A DNA stretch of 64,000 nucleotides from Plasmodium relictum (GCF_900005765.1 NC_041691.1:1896422-1960421); one strand, 5' to 3'. Positions 25,600 to 39,239 are shown, numbered from the stretch's first letter. Notes: a model not told the origin generated them from the letters alone. Numbers and translations: made by a program.

Positions 25600-26630
25600 T
25601 TATATTTATTTTTCTATTATATTATTTATCATTTTCTTTTGGCTCATTATCATGACATTTTTATTTTGCCCTTTATGTTTCTCGATATGCTCTTTCTGCT
25701 TATCTAAGTATTTTCTTATTAATTTTATTCTTTTTAAATAAGTCTCATTCTTAAAAATCTTAAAATTAATGTCATATTTTATTCATTATTATTACCTTTA
25801 AGTTGTCTCCTTTATTTCTCAATACTTTATCTCGTCACACAGGCAATAAAAGATCTATTATATTAAAATTGCCGCATTATTCCTTGAGATTTATACAATT
25901 TTTTTTTAAATGGCTCTTCTCCCAACAATAGTAGCATTTATTAGAGTATCGCTGTACCTCTCTCCCAAATTCTTCATTACTTTATTTATTCATAGTACAT
26001 ACTTTGAAGTTTTTATTATTATTTCTCCTTTGCATGTTATATCTAGTAGCAATGTTGAGGATATAGTATCCACAAATGCCTCATTTTTAAGTATTTTAAT
26101 AGGCACTTTTATTAAATAATGGCATAAAATTCGTTACATGAAAAATTTCCATGGATCATTATAAATATATCCATGAGATTCTTCGAAAAATCAGCAATTA
26201 TTTACATATACTTTACAATCTAAAATGAATGAATCTATTTCTTCCAATATACTTGATTATTGTTGGAAAACTAACAATTTTCTCATATGATTAATATATT
26301 CATCTACATTTTTAAATAGTCATCTGAATAATATAATTTTCAATTGTAACACATTAATTAAATTATACTCAGATCATAATTCATCCATTTTGAATACACA
26401 TTTAGTAATAGGGATTCTTATACTATACAAGCATTTATCTTTGTTAACTTTTGTATTTTTATTTTATTTTTAGAATTATCAAACCAATTGGAATATACTT
26501 CAAATGACCCTTTAAATTTTGGTAATCCTCCAAATATTGTGGCATTAACACTATCCGAGTCCTTTATTCTGAATACATAAGATTTGTTGAGAAATACTAT
26601 TTCATTAAGCACATCTATTTTGAGCTTCAT
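25600..26630 (-). pseudogene. gag remnant of copy 3
   Basis: The N-terminal 70 codons are open (26418-26630; VYSNWFD and LTKINACIV blocks match gag at 39243 onward). Near 25900-25960 one canonical CCHC zinc knuckle is intact: CYYCWEKSHLKKNC fits C-X2-C-X4-H-X4-C. The second knuckle is degenerate (starts CGNFN). It is frameshifted in between. Confidence 0.6.
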
Positions 26631-26709
26631 TATTTCGCCTTCGGTTGATTTATTTTATTAATTCAATGAAGTTCTACTTTCATTGGCTTCGGATTTCCTT
26701 CTATTGTAG

Positions 26710-27268
26710 CTAATTCATTTAAATGTATGTTTGACTTTGCTAGTGTATCAAATACACATATTAATAAAGAGCATATAAACTGGCATCTACTCTTTTTAAA
26801 TATATTATAATATTAATTATTACAAGATATTATTAACTATGAATTGTAATTAATATCAACTTTATTAGTTATTTGTGATTTAACTTATACAATACACTAT
26901 TATTATTTTACATAAAACAATCATTTATTTTAATACATATTAAATAAAACGCAATATGCAAAAATTAAATTCCTCTATTAAAAAAAAAAATACATTTTTT
27001 TAAATTATAAAAAAAAATTAAGCAAACATTATAATACATATAAACATTTATTTTTACATAATTTTTTTTTTTTAATATATGTTCTATTTTTAGTGTATAT
27101 TTTCTTTTTATTGTAAGTACTTTTTTTTTACTGTATACAAAATTTTTTTTTAGATTCATATACAAATTTTAATGTGCATATTTTTTTATTTTATCTTAAA
27201 TATATAATACAAAATTTATTTAATATTCTAAATATCATTTAAAATAAGATAGTACCATTTATTAGTCA
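26710..27268 (-). repeat. 5' LTR of copy 3, about 560 bp
   Basis: The lower end carries the terminal block on the minus strand (GCTCTTTATTAATATG to ACTAGCAAAGTC). The upper end is a degenerate start palindrome (TTGACTAATAAATGG). The gag start lies about 80 bases beyond the LTR end. Confidence 0.55.
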
Positions 27269-27852
27269 ATATTTAAAAAAAAAAAAAAAGCTATAACTTT
27301 TTTATATTTTTATAATTTGTTTTTGTTAAATATATAATTAATTTTTTTTTATTTTTATTTTATTGGATTGAAGGAATTTATATGTTTTTTTTATTTTTTT
27401 ATTTTTGCGGTTAAATATTGAATTATTTTTGGAAATGTACAAAAATTTGTTAAACCGAATTAACTTTTGAATGAAAAGAAAAATTGAATTTGAAGTTTAA
27501 AAGAAAAATAAAAAGGAATTTGTTTTTATGAGTATGTAACTTTTAAGTATTTTTGAATGATTGTTAAAAACTATAATTTAAATTTGTTTTAAAATATTAC
27601 TTTTTGTGTAATTAATAGTTTTAACGAGCAATTAATTTTTTAGTAAAAATAGATATAATTTTTATAAAAGTAAATAAATGACTCTAAAACTATAAATTCT
27701 CAGTTATGTAAACGGTATATGTAAATTTTACATATTAATAGCATGATAATATTTTTACAATAATTAAAATAAATACATTTCTACATGTTCTTTATTAATT
27801 TGTTTGTTCAGTACTGTAACAACGTCTTTTAACATCTAATTAGTAAATAAAT
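27263..27852 (+). repeat. LTR, plus orientation, abutting copies 3 and 4
   Basis: Ends with the LTR terminus (TTCTTTATTAATTTGTTTG to TTAGTAAATAAATG, 27788-27852). Its start is diffuse near the palindrome that also starts the copy 3 5' LTR. Integrase of copy 4 begins right after its end, so it likely truncated copy 4. Confidence 0.45.
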
Positions 27853-29400
27853 GTTCAATATTTAATGAAAATATATCAAATAAATTAGGTTTTGACTGAA
27901 TTTTATTCTTATTAGACTTAAATCTTCTATTGCGCATTACTTGACAAACTAAACAATTCATAATATGTCATTTAATATTACGACTAATATTAGACTACCA
28001 AAATTTTCATTGAATTTTCATCATAGCTCTTTTGGCTCCGCAGAATCCTATAATATTGCTACAATAGATCCATTACACATTGAGTTTTATATTTTTCTTC
28101 TATATATAATTTTCCGGTTTTATAATGAATGGAGAAGTTATTCTTTCACATTACATCTCTTGATGTATTACCTTCACTTTCTTGCACAGTATGTGCAATT
28201 TCTTGACAAAATGGAATGATATAAGAATCTTTATATTCTTCTAATGACTAGATGCAATATAATATCAAGTAACTGGGAAGATTAGTTTCATAATATATTG
28301 GTCTATTAATACGATGGGATAAACCATTTTGAATTTATTTAATATGTTTTAATTATAAATTAAATTTTGGTAATCTTAATTTCCATTTATACAATTTCCC
28401 ATTTTTAATAAAATATATTGTTATGATACTTCACAGTCATTTTTCATTAATGTTTTATATCCTTTAATATAGTAATAGAATTCTTCACAAGCTATAACTA
28501 TTGAAAATAATTACAATTCTATTGTGCTCCATTTCTGTTAAATATCATTAAATTCCCTTGGCGTATAATGAATAAATATCATCTGACCAGTATTATCATA
28601 TATTTGAGCCAATACAGTCCATATGACATAGCATGATACTTCAGTATAAATGGTGCAAGGTTTTATGGTTTTAGTAAATGATAAATAGGCTACTCAAGCC
28701 ATTTTCTCTTTTATTTGTTGAATTGTTTGAAATTTTTTTTCATACAATATAAATTTTTTCTTTTTATCTAGAATAGAGCTAGTTTAGAAATCTATTATGA
28801 TAATTTATTTATATAATTTATATAATAATTAGGAGCTTCTATAAATAATCTTAATTGTTTCTTAGACTTGGATCTCTCTGCTTCAATAATAGTTTTTACT
28901 TTGTCTAGTGAAGGTCTTATTCCTTTATGATCTATTACTTGTTCCATATAAGTTATAGATCTTTTAAAAAACTCACATTTTTCTACATTTATTCCTATAT
29001 TATTATCTAATAACAATTTATATAATCTTCCTAACATTTTAAAGTATTCAATTATCGTTTTCGTCAAAATTATGTCATCAATATATACAACTACGCAATT
29101 TTCTTGAATTAACTCCATAAAAATATTTTTTATTATTCTTTGAAATTGTGTAGGACTTGTTTGCGTTCCAAATGGTAATAAGTTAAATACAAATGTTCTA
29201 CGATTAAGAGCAATGAAATCTGTACATTGTTTACTATCTTCTTCTAATGAAATACTTTAAAATTCATATTTAAGATATATTTTTGAAAGCCATTTAGTTC
29301 CATAAAATGTTTGAGATATATTCTTAATAACTGGTAAAATACATACCTTATCTAATATATATATATTTAAATACCTATATTTTATAGTGATTATCCATTT
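27853..29400 (-). mobile_element. Ty3/gypsy RT-RNase H-integrase fragment, copy 4
   Basis: Minus-strand order: RT palm from about 29390 (VFNLLPFGTQTSPTQFQRI), the RT active site, thumb region with SKKQLRLF, RNase H remnants, then integrase zinc region ending near 27870. It is truncated inside RT upstream and inside integrase downstream. It differs from the other copies in keeping YIDD. Confidence 0.75.
28795..29118 (-). pseudogene. RT palm/thumb fragment with intact YIDD (copy 4)
   Basis: 107 open codons. VVYIDDIILTKT (29074-29085 encode YIDD) is the catalytic motif of reverse transcriptase and the only unmutated one among four copies here. GINVEKCEFFKRSITYM and the downstream block are the usual Ty3/gypsy thumb. 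It is a fragment without upstream fingers, so not functional alone. Confidence 0.8.
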
Positions 29401-32400
29401 AGTCAAAATCCAATTATAAATTTTTTTTTCTTTTTAATTATGATGAAATATATATTTACTTATTATTGTATATATATTCATGTATCTTCCTTTAAAAAGT
29501 AAAGAATTATATAAAAATTTTAAATTATATGTGTAAATAAAACTTTTTTATGTGCCTATAAAAATAATTTTTAGAGTAAGTATAACATTATTTATAAAAA
29601 TATACTTTAAAAAATCGATAGTAAATATCAATTTTAAAACTTTTTTATAAACTTATAAATTAAGCAACTTTCAACTAAAATAATTGCTTCTCAAATAACA
29701 ATTTAGAGTTTTTTTTTTTTTTTTTTTTTTTTGTCAAAATATGATATTATTTTAAGATAAGGTAAAATTTTACAAAAATAATTAAACACTAAAGAAAAAG
29801 ATATGGCTAAGAATATGCTATAATTTAATGAGAATATATATTATATGCATATAATAAGTGAAATGTTCTTTAAAAAAATATTAAGTAAATTTCTTTCTAA
29901 TATACTTATTATCATATATAATAAAAATTAAAGATAAAAGCTTAAAAAAAAAAAAAGTAACTTATTTTCAATATTATGCTAATAGAAAAAAGTAACAAAC
30001 TTAAAATAAAAACATATACTAAACATTAGGAAGGAATTTTATTTTAGTATTTATTTTTCATTATTTACAATGGAAATTATAAAGGAATGACTTTAGGAAT
30101 ATCTTTCATTAAAATTAATATATAGTTTGTTCAAATAAAATTCTAAAATAGTTATAATGAAAGATAAATATTAAATATTAATTTTTAAAAAATTTTTTAA
30201 AAAATCTTTATTTATATAAATACTTGAATATAAAAATTAGCAAAATTGATTTTTGGAGCACATTCTTTCATCACAGTAAATTTTTTTTCTTTTATGTATT
30301 ATTTATTCTAAAAAATATATTTCCCGTAAATTTATAATTTTTATTTTTCTTTCATTTGTAATATTGTTTTAACTAATGTATTACGGAATATTCATTACCT
30401 CTTATTTTTCTTAATATTAAAGTTCTTAGTTTTAGTTCTGATTTCATTCCTATTATTAATTCATATCTATGTAATAATTTTAATATGAACTATACTCTTG
30501 ATTGACCCATAAACATTTTAATTCTGATTCTGATCTTAAATATATCATTGATTCTCTTCCATTAGTTCACATTATTTTTTCTTTTAACAATCATTTATGA
30601 TGTATATTCTTAATAGTATATTCACAAAATGTTTCAGATAATTTTCAGGAAACATATTGATATAAATATGTTGTTTCTTCATTCATTCTCCAGAACATGT
30701 ATGGTTTTCTAAATTTTGTATAAATCCATCCTTACATATTTGTGATACTTCCTCCTTCAACCATTCTTACACTTATATGTATCATTTATCTCACATTTTT
30801 AATTTTTCTTCATTACTCAAAATAGAAAACGAGCAATCATTTCTGAACATAAACTTTATATTATTCAATTTATCAAAAAAAAAAAAAAAAAAGTAAAATT
30901 CTTATATAGAGAGGAGCTTCCTTTTCAAACAAAATTGAGCCCTTTCATCCTTATTTTCCGAAAGCTTATCTTTATATTCTACATATATTTTTCTTAATTA
31001 ATATAGGAAATGATAAAATAAATAAGATTAAATTCTTTTTTAGTAACTACATAAATTTAATGAAAATATCTAACAAGACCTTAAAATCCTGTGTCATATA
31101 ATATAAAATTTTTCTTTCACTACGATTAAAAACTATAAAAATATATTCTAACTTTTCTTAATTTTTTTTAAGTCATTAAATGTATAGTTATGATGGATAC
31201 TTCAATATGACAATGTATATTTTTTAGTATTAATTTTAGAGAATGAGGAATCCACTTTAAGGTCACCAACTCTATGTATTTTGATTAATACCTAAAAATT
31301 ACCTAATATATAATTTAAAAAATTAAATATTTTCAAAACTTTAATTTTAAAGTAAAAAATTCATAAATATAAAGTTATTATTATCTATATAATAATATTT
31401 ATTTTAAGAATTATAAATGTACACATATAGAAGTATAAAATATTTTTTATAATATCTATGAATATGCTTGTAAAATAATAATTTATTATATATGTATATT
31501 TTAATAATATTTTATCAAATGTTCCTTCAAATAAGTACTTTTTTAATGATTAAAAAAAATCAAGTTCAAGAAAATTTTTTTTTGAAACTTTAATTTTATA
31601 ATTTAAACTATATTTAAATTTTTTTTTTATTTTATAAATATTTCTATTTAAAATTTTAATAATAGATACATGTAGCAATGCTGAGTATTTTTAATCACTC
31701 TAATTATTTATAAAATATAAATTTATAACTTTTTATACTAATACAAAATTTTCATTTTCTCATTTATTTAAAAATATAAGCAATACTTAAGAACGCTTTT
31801 TTTTTTTTTTTTTTTATTGTTATATATACATATTTAGCAATTAAATATGTTAACCTACAAGTATTTTATTAAAAACTGTAAGACATAAAAATTTTGAACT
31901 ATTTTGTTCTTAGAAATATAATGGGCTGCTCTGTAACTTTTTTGTAGTGCATTTGTTCATAAAATATAAACATTAATCAAATTTAATCAAATCTGTAGGT
32001 TCGAAAATTTTTAAATTGAGATTCTCTATTAAATATTACAACACAATGTCATACATATCTTTTTTTCATTAATATTTATAGTTTATATAATTTATTATCA
32101 AAATAATATTATTTTATTTTTTATGATAAAATAACTAAGTTAGAATAATGAAGTAATAATAAAAAAAAAAAATTTAAATAAATTAATTATAAAAACATTA
32201 TTTAAAATAATTAAAACTTATATAAAAAACAAATAATAATTAGTATACATTTCATATGCTATCTATAATCATATATAATTTAATTAAAACGACATTTGTA
32301 AAAATATAATTTCACATGAAATTACTCTTATTCAAATAATAATACTATAGTTAAATGTTCCTATATGATAATTTTTTAAAGCTATAGTTTAAAAGAAATT

Positions 32401-34910
32401 AAAAAAAAGGAATAAATCAAAATATAAAAATGAATAAATAAAGATAAAGTTATAAGAAATATAAAAATATTAAATAAATAAGATAAAAAGCTTTATTAAA
32501 TTCTATACTCTTCTTATAACTTTATCATTCATATATATAATAGTTAAAAGGAAAAAGAAATTCATTTAAAAATATAAAAGAGGAAATTATATATATATGT
32601 GCATTAAAATCATATATTTTTGTTTATTCAATATTAAAACATTTTTTGTCTTATAAATTTTTTTTTCTTATTTTTAAATGTATTTTTTAATGCTATAATT
32701 CAAGTTACTAATATGAAGTTTAACAGTTTAAATAAATTATTATAAATAAATATTTATATATCATAAAATAATTAAAAAATATAATTAGCATAAAAAATAA
32801 CTTTGAAAATGTTTAAAAACATATTTATTAAAAAAATAATTTTAAACAAATTAAATTTTTTATATATTTACAAATAATATGATTAACATAAAAAGCATAG
32901 ACATTTTAATTATTATTAAACACATTTGTAATTCTTTTATATATATACCTAAGATTTTTAAATTATTTCTAAATTAACGGGCGTGAATTTTACATAAAAA
33001 AAAATGAAAGAATTCAATTTTTACTTTTTTTAATATTTTATAAATATGTATTAACAAAAATGTTCACATTATACTATCAATAATAAATATAAAAGTGTAA
33101 TTATTAAAATATTTTAGATGATTATTTATATAATTATAAATATTCTTCTCTTTTGTTATTTTTTTAAGTAGATATATTAAAGTGTTATTAATGAATATTT
33201 TTATATGCGAATAGCAATTTTTTTTTTTCTTATTTTTTCCTTCTTTTTATTTGTCCTATTTTTATTTTTTCCTAGTGATCTAAAAATTTTCAATACAATA
33301 TTAAAAAATTAAATTATGTAAGAAGTAATGAAAATATAAATGAAATTATCATGTTTTTTTCTCTTTAAATTTTTTTTTATAGCAATAAATTATATACTTA
33401 TAATACAAACTTTTTTGTTAGCTATTAAATTTATTTATTCCAATTTATTTGACTAAAATAATATTTTTTATAATGATTTTTAAAGAATTTATACTTTTAA
33501 ACTTAAAAACATATATTAAGGTCACCATTGTTATAATAACAAAAACATTGAGAAAAAATATGTGATATTAATAGATGCAACTGTTATAATATAGTGCCTT
33601 ATTCAATTAAAATATGAAATATTACATTAAATACTTAAAATGAGTGTGAATTTTAATTATAAATAAAAATATATTAAAAAATATATATGCATATATATAT
33701 ATTAAAGAAAAGGTTGCATATATTTTATATTTACAAAATTGTAAAATGCCGATTTGTCAAAATATCGTTAAAAGAATAAAATTACTTTTTTTCTTATTTG
33801 TTCATTAATATTTATGTAAGTTAACATATATATATATATAACTTAACTAAGATACATATTTCTTCTTATAAAAAATATTATAACAAAATGAAAAAATTTT
33901 GTATTAAAGGAAATCAAATTTTACCATAATAAAATTATGATATAATAGCATTTCTAAGACAAATACAATCATTATCCTTTTTTTTTAACTATAAATTAAT
34001 TCAATTTATTAAATAAAATTATTTTTATTTTATTTTTTTTTAAAAAAGGTGTAAATTTTTTATTGTGAAAAAAAAAACTTAAACTTCAAAAAAAGATATA
34101 CATATTATGTAAAAAATATTACACATATACATGAGAACTTTCTAATATTAATATTTTTTCTTAAAATATACAAAAAAAAAAAAAAAAGATTACATTCATT
34201 TTAATTTTTTTTTTTTTTTTTTGTTTTATAAAAATATTTTAATTCTGCTTTTTTATTTTTAAAATAGATATATTTTAATTTATTTTTATAAATTTGATTT
34301 TTTTTATATTAAAACCAATATTCATAATGTATTTTTCTTTATTTTAAATTAAACTATAATAGTTAAATTTTCTTTTTAATATGTGTGTATTAGGTATATT
34401 TTAATATGATTAGTTTTCCTTTTTTATATATGAAATTTATTTTATTTTATTTAATCCAATTTTACAAATGTAATTTGTATTTCTGAAATGAAAAAATTTA
34501 TCTCTCAAATAAAAATAGAGATACAATAATATAAGGAGACATTTGCTATAAATAAAAGTAAAAACATTATGACTACTATCTATTATATATCATTACCTTT
34601 TTTCTTATGTAGCATAAAAAATTATTAATGAACTAAACAAAAAAAAAAAAATATTATGGAAAAATTTATAAAATGAATCTGACAAATTTTTAAAACTACT
34701 CCAAACAATCAGAATGATTCGTAAGAAGAAATCAAAAGAAATTATTTTTTTCCCAGAGTAGAAAATTTATTTGCGAAAATAAATTATATGATATACCAAG
34801 AGCATTTAAGTAATGAAAATTTCTATATTATAAACATATATATATTAATATTTGTTCAATTAGAATTATTTAATTAAAATAATTTTTTTATAATTATGAT
34901 TCATTACATC
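29401..34910. other. 5.5 kb mostly non-coding region
   Basis: A/T-rich, with a 24-base T run near 29709 and no intact gene. The only coding-like stretch is the minus-strand remnant at about 30590-30995. The right end is presumably upstream sequence of the tryptophan-rich gene. Confidence 0.45.
30590..30995 (-). pseudogene. Degraded Cys/Trp-containing coding remnant
   Basis: On the minus strand, higher-complexity text reads KIYVEYKDKLSENKDERAQF, then later EWLKEEVSQICKDGFIQNL and HTCSGE. Several stops (TGA where TGG would fit, TAA) and a frame change interrupt it. Cys and Trp spacing suggests a remnant of a subtelomeric surface or exported family, but I cannot name it. Confidence 0.4.
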
Positions 34911-34918
34911 TGCATGCA
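34911..34918. promoter_or_regulatory. TGCATGCA site upstream of tryptophan-rich gene
   Basis: TGCATGCA lies 188 bases before the start codon, a spacing similar to the one before the ETRAMP-like gene. It matches the ApiAP2 (AP2-Sp type) recognition word; function is inferred. Confidence 0.35.
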
Positions 34919-35105
34919 TGTTAAAAGCTTTTAAGTAAAAAAGTAATTGTTTTCTAATTCTAGAAGTAATAAATTAATTTCTTTAGAATGCTCCATTAAA
35001 AAGAAAAAAATGGCTTCCTACTTTTTTTTTATAATTTTAATTTTTCCATATTAAATTTTATTTTAAAGGGAATTATTATGCTAATGTTTATTTTTTTCCC
35101 CTAAA

Positions 35106-35888
35106 ATGGAAATATCAAAAGTGCTATGTATTTTTAATTACTTAATAATTATTAACTTATTGATCTCATGTTTAGCTTCTCAGCATAATAGATCTGATGG
35201 CATCCCTAACACCTCTATTATGAATGATAGAAAGCTAGTAAGGATTCATTCAAATAGTGACAGTTTTATTATTCCTACCATTTTAATTGATTTTACCTAT
35301 GATTTGTTGGAACACATTTTATATATATTTCATACATCTCTTGATGAAAAAAAGCAAGAAATGTTGAGTAAAGTAAATAATGTAGTACATGAAGTTCGTA
35401 ACTTTATAAGGGGAAGAAAGAAAGAATCTTCAATATATGCTATACGACTTTTATCTATATTCATTCATAAAGAATTAACCCGTGTTTATAAGAAAATATC
35501 CGAAGAGGAAGATAATGAGAAAAAATGTTTCACTGAATATATAAATTATTGGTCAAAAATTAGATCTGATTATAATAATATGAATAAACATATGTATCAC
35601 CAATTAGCATTTGGAGATCAAACTAATAATAAGAGTCTTGAATGGAAAAAAGTGAAATGGAATGCATGGAATGAACCATTCCATGATTATTTAGTGAAAG
35701 AAATTAAAAGAAATTATTTGGATTTCATATGCATGATGCATAAAGGATATGATTATAATCGGGTTAAAAAACATTATGAAAAGATAAAGTATCTTTGGGA
35801 TGAAGATATGAGAAATATGTGGACCAAATGGAATTGTTTTTTAGAAAATAGTTTGCAAGATCTAGATGAAGAAGAAAGAAAGATTTAA
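35106..35888 (+). CDS. Tryptophan-rich antigen family protein, secreted
   Basis: Single exon, 260 residues. A clear signal peptide covers 1-24 (MEISKVLCIF, then a Leu/Ile core ending ISCLAS). The mature part has a helical N-terminal half and a C-terminal domain with tryptophans at 149, 180, 185, 188, 231, 239 and 242 in W-x4-W-x2-W and W-x7-W-x2-W spacing, as in the Plasmodium tryptophan/threonine-rich (TryThrA/TRAg) domain. There is no transmembrane helix. RKLVR at 42-46 resembles a PEXEL but has Arg rather than Glu, Asp or Gln at position five. Family members bind erythrocyte surfaces or sit at the infected cell membrane. The layout parallels the 863-residue protein at 45.6-48.5 kb. It is unusual in lacking the intron common after the signal exon in this family. 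Confidence 0.75.
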   Translation: MEISKVLCIFNYLIIINLLISCLASQHNRSDGIPNTSIMNDRKLVRIHSNSDSFIIPTILIDFTYDLLEHILYIFHTSLDEKKQEMLSKVNNVVHEVRNFIRGRKKESSIYAIRLLSIFIHKELTRVYKKISEEEDNEKKCFTEYINYWSKIRSDYNNMNKHMYHQLAFGDQTNNKSLEWKKVKWNAWNEPFHDYLVKEIKRNYLDFICMMHKGYDYNRVKKHYEKIKYLWDEDMRNMWTKWNCFLENSLQDLDEEERKI

Positions 35889-38516
35889 ATAAATATAAGA
35901 AATAAGATATATTTAAGATTATGATGAGCAATATAGCAACATTATAATTAAGAGGTTTTTAAAAATCATTGAGAAAAGGGAAAGCACTTTTCTATAAGGA
36001 TATGATGTATATGTGAAGTAAACATATTTATATGGAGTCTCTATGAAAATTTTGGAAAAAAATAAAGGAAGAATTATAAAAATAAAAGTAGGAAGTTATA
36101 TTAGCGCAAAATTAAGATATGCGTTTAAGAGAGTGCATTATAATTTGTCTATAGATCGCCACAAAATAGAAACTAGTTTGAACATAAATCTTCTGTATAT
36201 GTGTAATTAATTGTTATGTTCTTGAGGATGATATTAAGGGTACGAAATAAAAAAAAGAAAAATTTTTCATAAATATAAAATAGGCTTTATCATATTGAGA
36301 TATGAATTGTATCATAGTATTATTACAAGATAATTGTCAGTTATTATGAAGAAGTAAGGATACTTTAGGATAAGAATATTAAACTTACGTGTCATAAATA
36401 TGTTTTTCTATTAATCATCTTTTAATTATTTTTAAGATTCAAAAAAAAAGAATAAATATGAATATAAAAGATAAATGGCAGAATATTAATAAGATTAATA
36501 TATATACTCTGAAGAAATATATAACGAAGAAAAATGTTGTAAGCTTTATACTTTCTTATTAATGTATGTATTATTACACGTATAAAAAGGTAAAATAATA
36601 TATGCTAGTAACACAAGTGTTGCAGGTTATATAAATAAAAGAAAAATATAAAATTAAAAAAAAAATTTATAAGAGTCTAAAATCATAAATATTCGACTTA
36701 AAATAATATTTTATTTTTTTATTTATAAGAGTAAAATATTTTTTAGGATATTTTTTGTAATTTATTAATACCATTTTACTGATTTTATATTTATGACGTA
36801 TATTAAATCTTGTTATATTAATTAATAAAGTACTATTATTCCAGGAAGTTCACCTTTAATTATTATTACAAATAATTAAAAAAAAGTATAAAAAAAATTT
36901 TTTGTAATTTTTTTTTAAAAAAATTTCATTTATTACATTATAAATATTATTCTTTTTTTTTAAATTCTCATACAAGAAAATATATTTATGATAAATATTT
37001 ATAGTATATCTACTTCGAAGCTTGGAATTTAAAATTTTATTCTTTACCATTTTAATATATTATTTTTTTTATATAATTATATAACATTATTTAAACATTT
37101 TTAATAACTATTTAAGACATATATATGAAGAAGTTATAATTTGGGATAAGTAAATCCATTAGATTTCATATATTTTATTTACTCCATATTTTTATTTTTT
37201 ATTTTTTTTTGCTTCCTGCAAAAATATATTTTATTAGATTGATTTATTAAATGAATATCTAACGTTTTTTGGTAATTATTGAATAAACAAATTAATAATG
37301 AGAATGTAATGTATATTTATTTTATTAATTATAAAATATATTTTGTTTTGAAAAAATATGCTCAAGGTAATTAAAATATTTAATATGACATAATTACCTT
37401 ATTTAATATAACTTCTAAAATTTGATAATAAAATATATACTAAGTCAAGATCTTATTATTTTTTTTTTTTTTACACAATAATTAAAGAAAAGTCTAGATA
37501 ATTCAAAAAAGAAATTTATACTTAAATACTAAAAATACATTTGCAATAAATTATTCTTAATCCATTATAACTATAAAATTATGGATTTATCAAAAACATA
37601 ATCTTTATAAATACATCAAACATTTATTGTACCCAAAAAAAAAATGTCTCTCAATAATAAAAGAATAATTTCTAAAAAAAATATAGAAAAAAAATAAAAT
37701 TCTCAATAATAAAAAAAAAATTATTATAAATTTTTTTTTATTTTACATATATTTTCTTAAATACCTTAAATGTATTATACTTCTAGCCATGTTATATTTC
37801 ACCTTATCAACAATTCAAAAAGCTTGATAGTACTGTATATTCATCAGAGGTTTAATTTTATGATAATTTATATTACCTTTATAATAATGTACTAGTCTCA
37901 AAAATTTATATTTGAGTAATATTTTTTTTTAATATATTTCATTTATAATTAATATTAAAATTGATATTCTTTTTATTTATATGTAGATTACCTAAATAAT
38001 TTCTTTTACTAATTACAGCGTATTTATTTGAGAATTCCTTTTTTTATATTTTACTTCAACTTTATTTTTAGTTGTTATGATATTTTTTAATATAATTATA
38101 TATCTTTTTTTAGTTACATTTAAATTTTCAATATGATAAAATTTAAAATTGTTTTAACTTTAATATACTTTAAAAATTGTAGTATATCATTGACTAATAC
38201 AACAGAGTAACAACATATTTTAGAATTTTTGTAAATCTTGAGGAAACTAGTTTTTAAAAAATTTTCAATTTATTTGGAATAATATAAAAAATTAAATTTT
38301 TCTTATGTACTATTCTAGATACCTTATTATTCTTTTAAAAAAAAGAAAAAATATATATCTTTAAACAAATAGCCAATAAAAATATAATTTACCTTTTATA
38401 ATTTTTAATTTAGCAAAAAATAATACGTATAAAAAGTTAATAGATAAAGCAAGATATTCAAAAATATGAATATACAAAAATATGCATACAAAGATGCTTA
38501 TACATAAGTGTATATG
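35889..38516. other. 2.6 kb spacer without a recognised gene
   Basis: Follows the tryptophan-rich gene. One 55-codon ATG frame (36043-36210, plus) is less AT-rich than its surroundings but has no recognisable motif; it may be 3' UTR or decayed coding sequence. The rest is A/T tracts. Confidence 0.4.
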
Positions 38517-38746
38517 TGATTTGACTGTGTGTTCAAAGACTTTGCTACTGTATAGAACAAACTGATTAGTAAAGAGAATGTAGAGAAATATTTACTTATT
38601 TTGCTTTTATAACATTAATCATTACAAATAATTATAAGCTATTTATAAATTATACTTAATTTTAACTTTATTTTTTATTTTTTGAGTTAACCTATACATT
38701 ATAAAATTATTGCTATTCACAGTATCAAGCATTCTTACTATACACT
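38517..38746 (-). repeat. LTR 3'-terminal fragment, minus orientation
   Basis: Begins TGATTTGACTG and continues through GACTTTGCTACTG and GATTAGTAAAGAG, the reverse complement of the shared LTR end. It is cut off by the 5' LTR of the next element, suggesting that element inserted into it. Confidence 0.5.
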
Positions 38747-39239
38747 CGGTCAATGAGTAAATTCATTGCCCTTAATTAGTATGCAGTTCAAGGTTTATTT
38801 TAATAATGCTTATATATATATATATGTTCGTAGTTAATTTCATAATACTAAACAATTATTTAAAACTTATATAATTATGTCTTATCTAGGAGTACATTGC
38901 ATGCAAACAGTTAAGCTACTAGAGACTTGACCAAATTTGTCTAATTACTGTTTTTTTTAAGACACATCTCGGTTATGATTATATTATGTCTTTTTTATTT
39001 TTTTTATTTTTGGAAATGAGTTTTTGATGAGAAAAATGAAGAGAAAAAGACAGTAAGTAGATTGCTTTTATTTTTATTTAACTTTTATAGACTTATTTTT
39101 CTTAAAGCGATTTAATTAATTTTGTATTATACATAGATTTTATAATACAAAATTATAAAGGAGTCCTAAAACTTGCTCTTTATTAGCTTGATTATTCATT
39201 ACTTTTATCCAAGTCTTTGAATATCCAATTAATAAATCA
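38747..39239 (+). repeat. 5' LTR
   Basis: Starts with a mutated TG (CGGTCAATGAG) inside a palindrome (38748-38771) and ends AATTAATAAATCA. It carries TGCATGCA at 38898-38905, which is mutated in the 3' LTR. About 493 bp. Confidence 0.85.

Larger units (their letters stand above)
21559..27268 (-). mobile_element. Near full-length Ty3/gypsy element, copy 3 (decayed)
   Basis: Minus-strand order from high to low coordinate: 5' LTR (26710-27268), gag (about 26630 to 25600), protease (about 25590 to 25000), RT (about 24960 to 24250), RNase H (about 24200 to 23650), integrase (about 23560 to 22500), polypurine-like GTAGGTGGTAGAG, 3' LTR (21559-22231). Total is about 5.7 kb, the only copy here with all domains in order. 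Stops and frameshifts are frequent and catalytic residues are altered (YTDG in RT, DAEA in protease, Asp to Tyr in integrase). The flanking five bases do not form a convincing target duplication. Confidence 0.75.

Noticed and set aside
25099-26119. Plus-strand frames of 69-111 codons
   Set aside because: The minus strand here aligns with the gag and protease of the retrotransposon; the plus frames are shadows.
27965-28219. 84-codon plus frame with hydrophobic stretches
   Set aside because: Reverse complement of the copy 4 integrase and zinc-region remnant.
36043-36210. 55-codon ATG frame downstream of the tryptophan-rich gene
   Set aside because: Too short, no recognisable motif; retained only as a note in the spacer entry.
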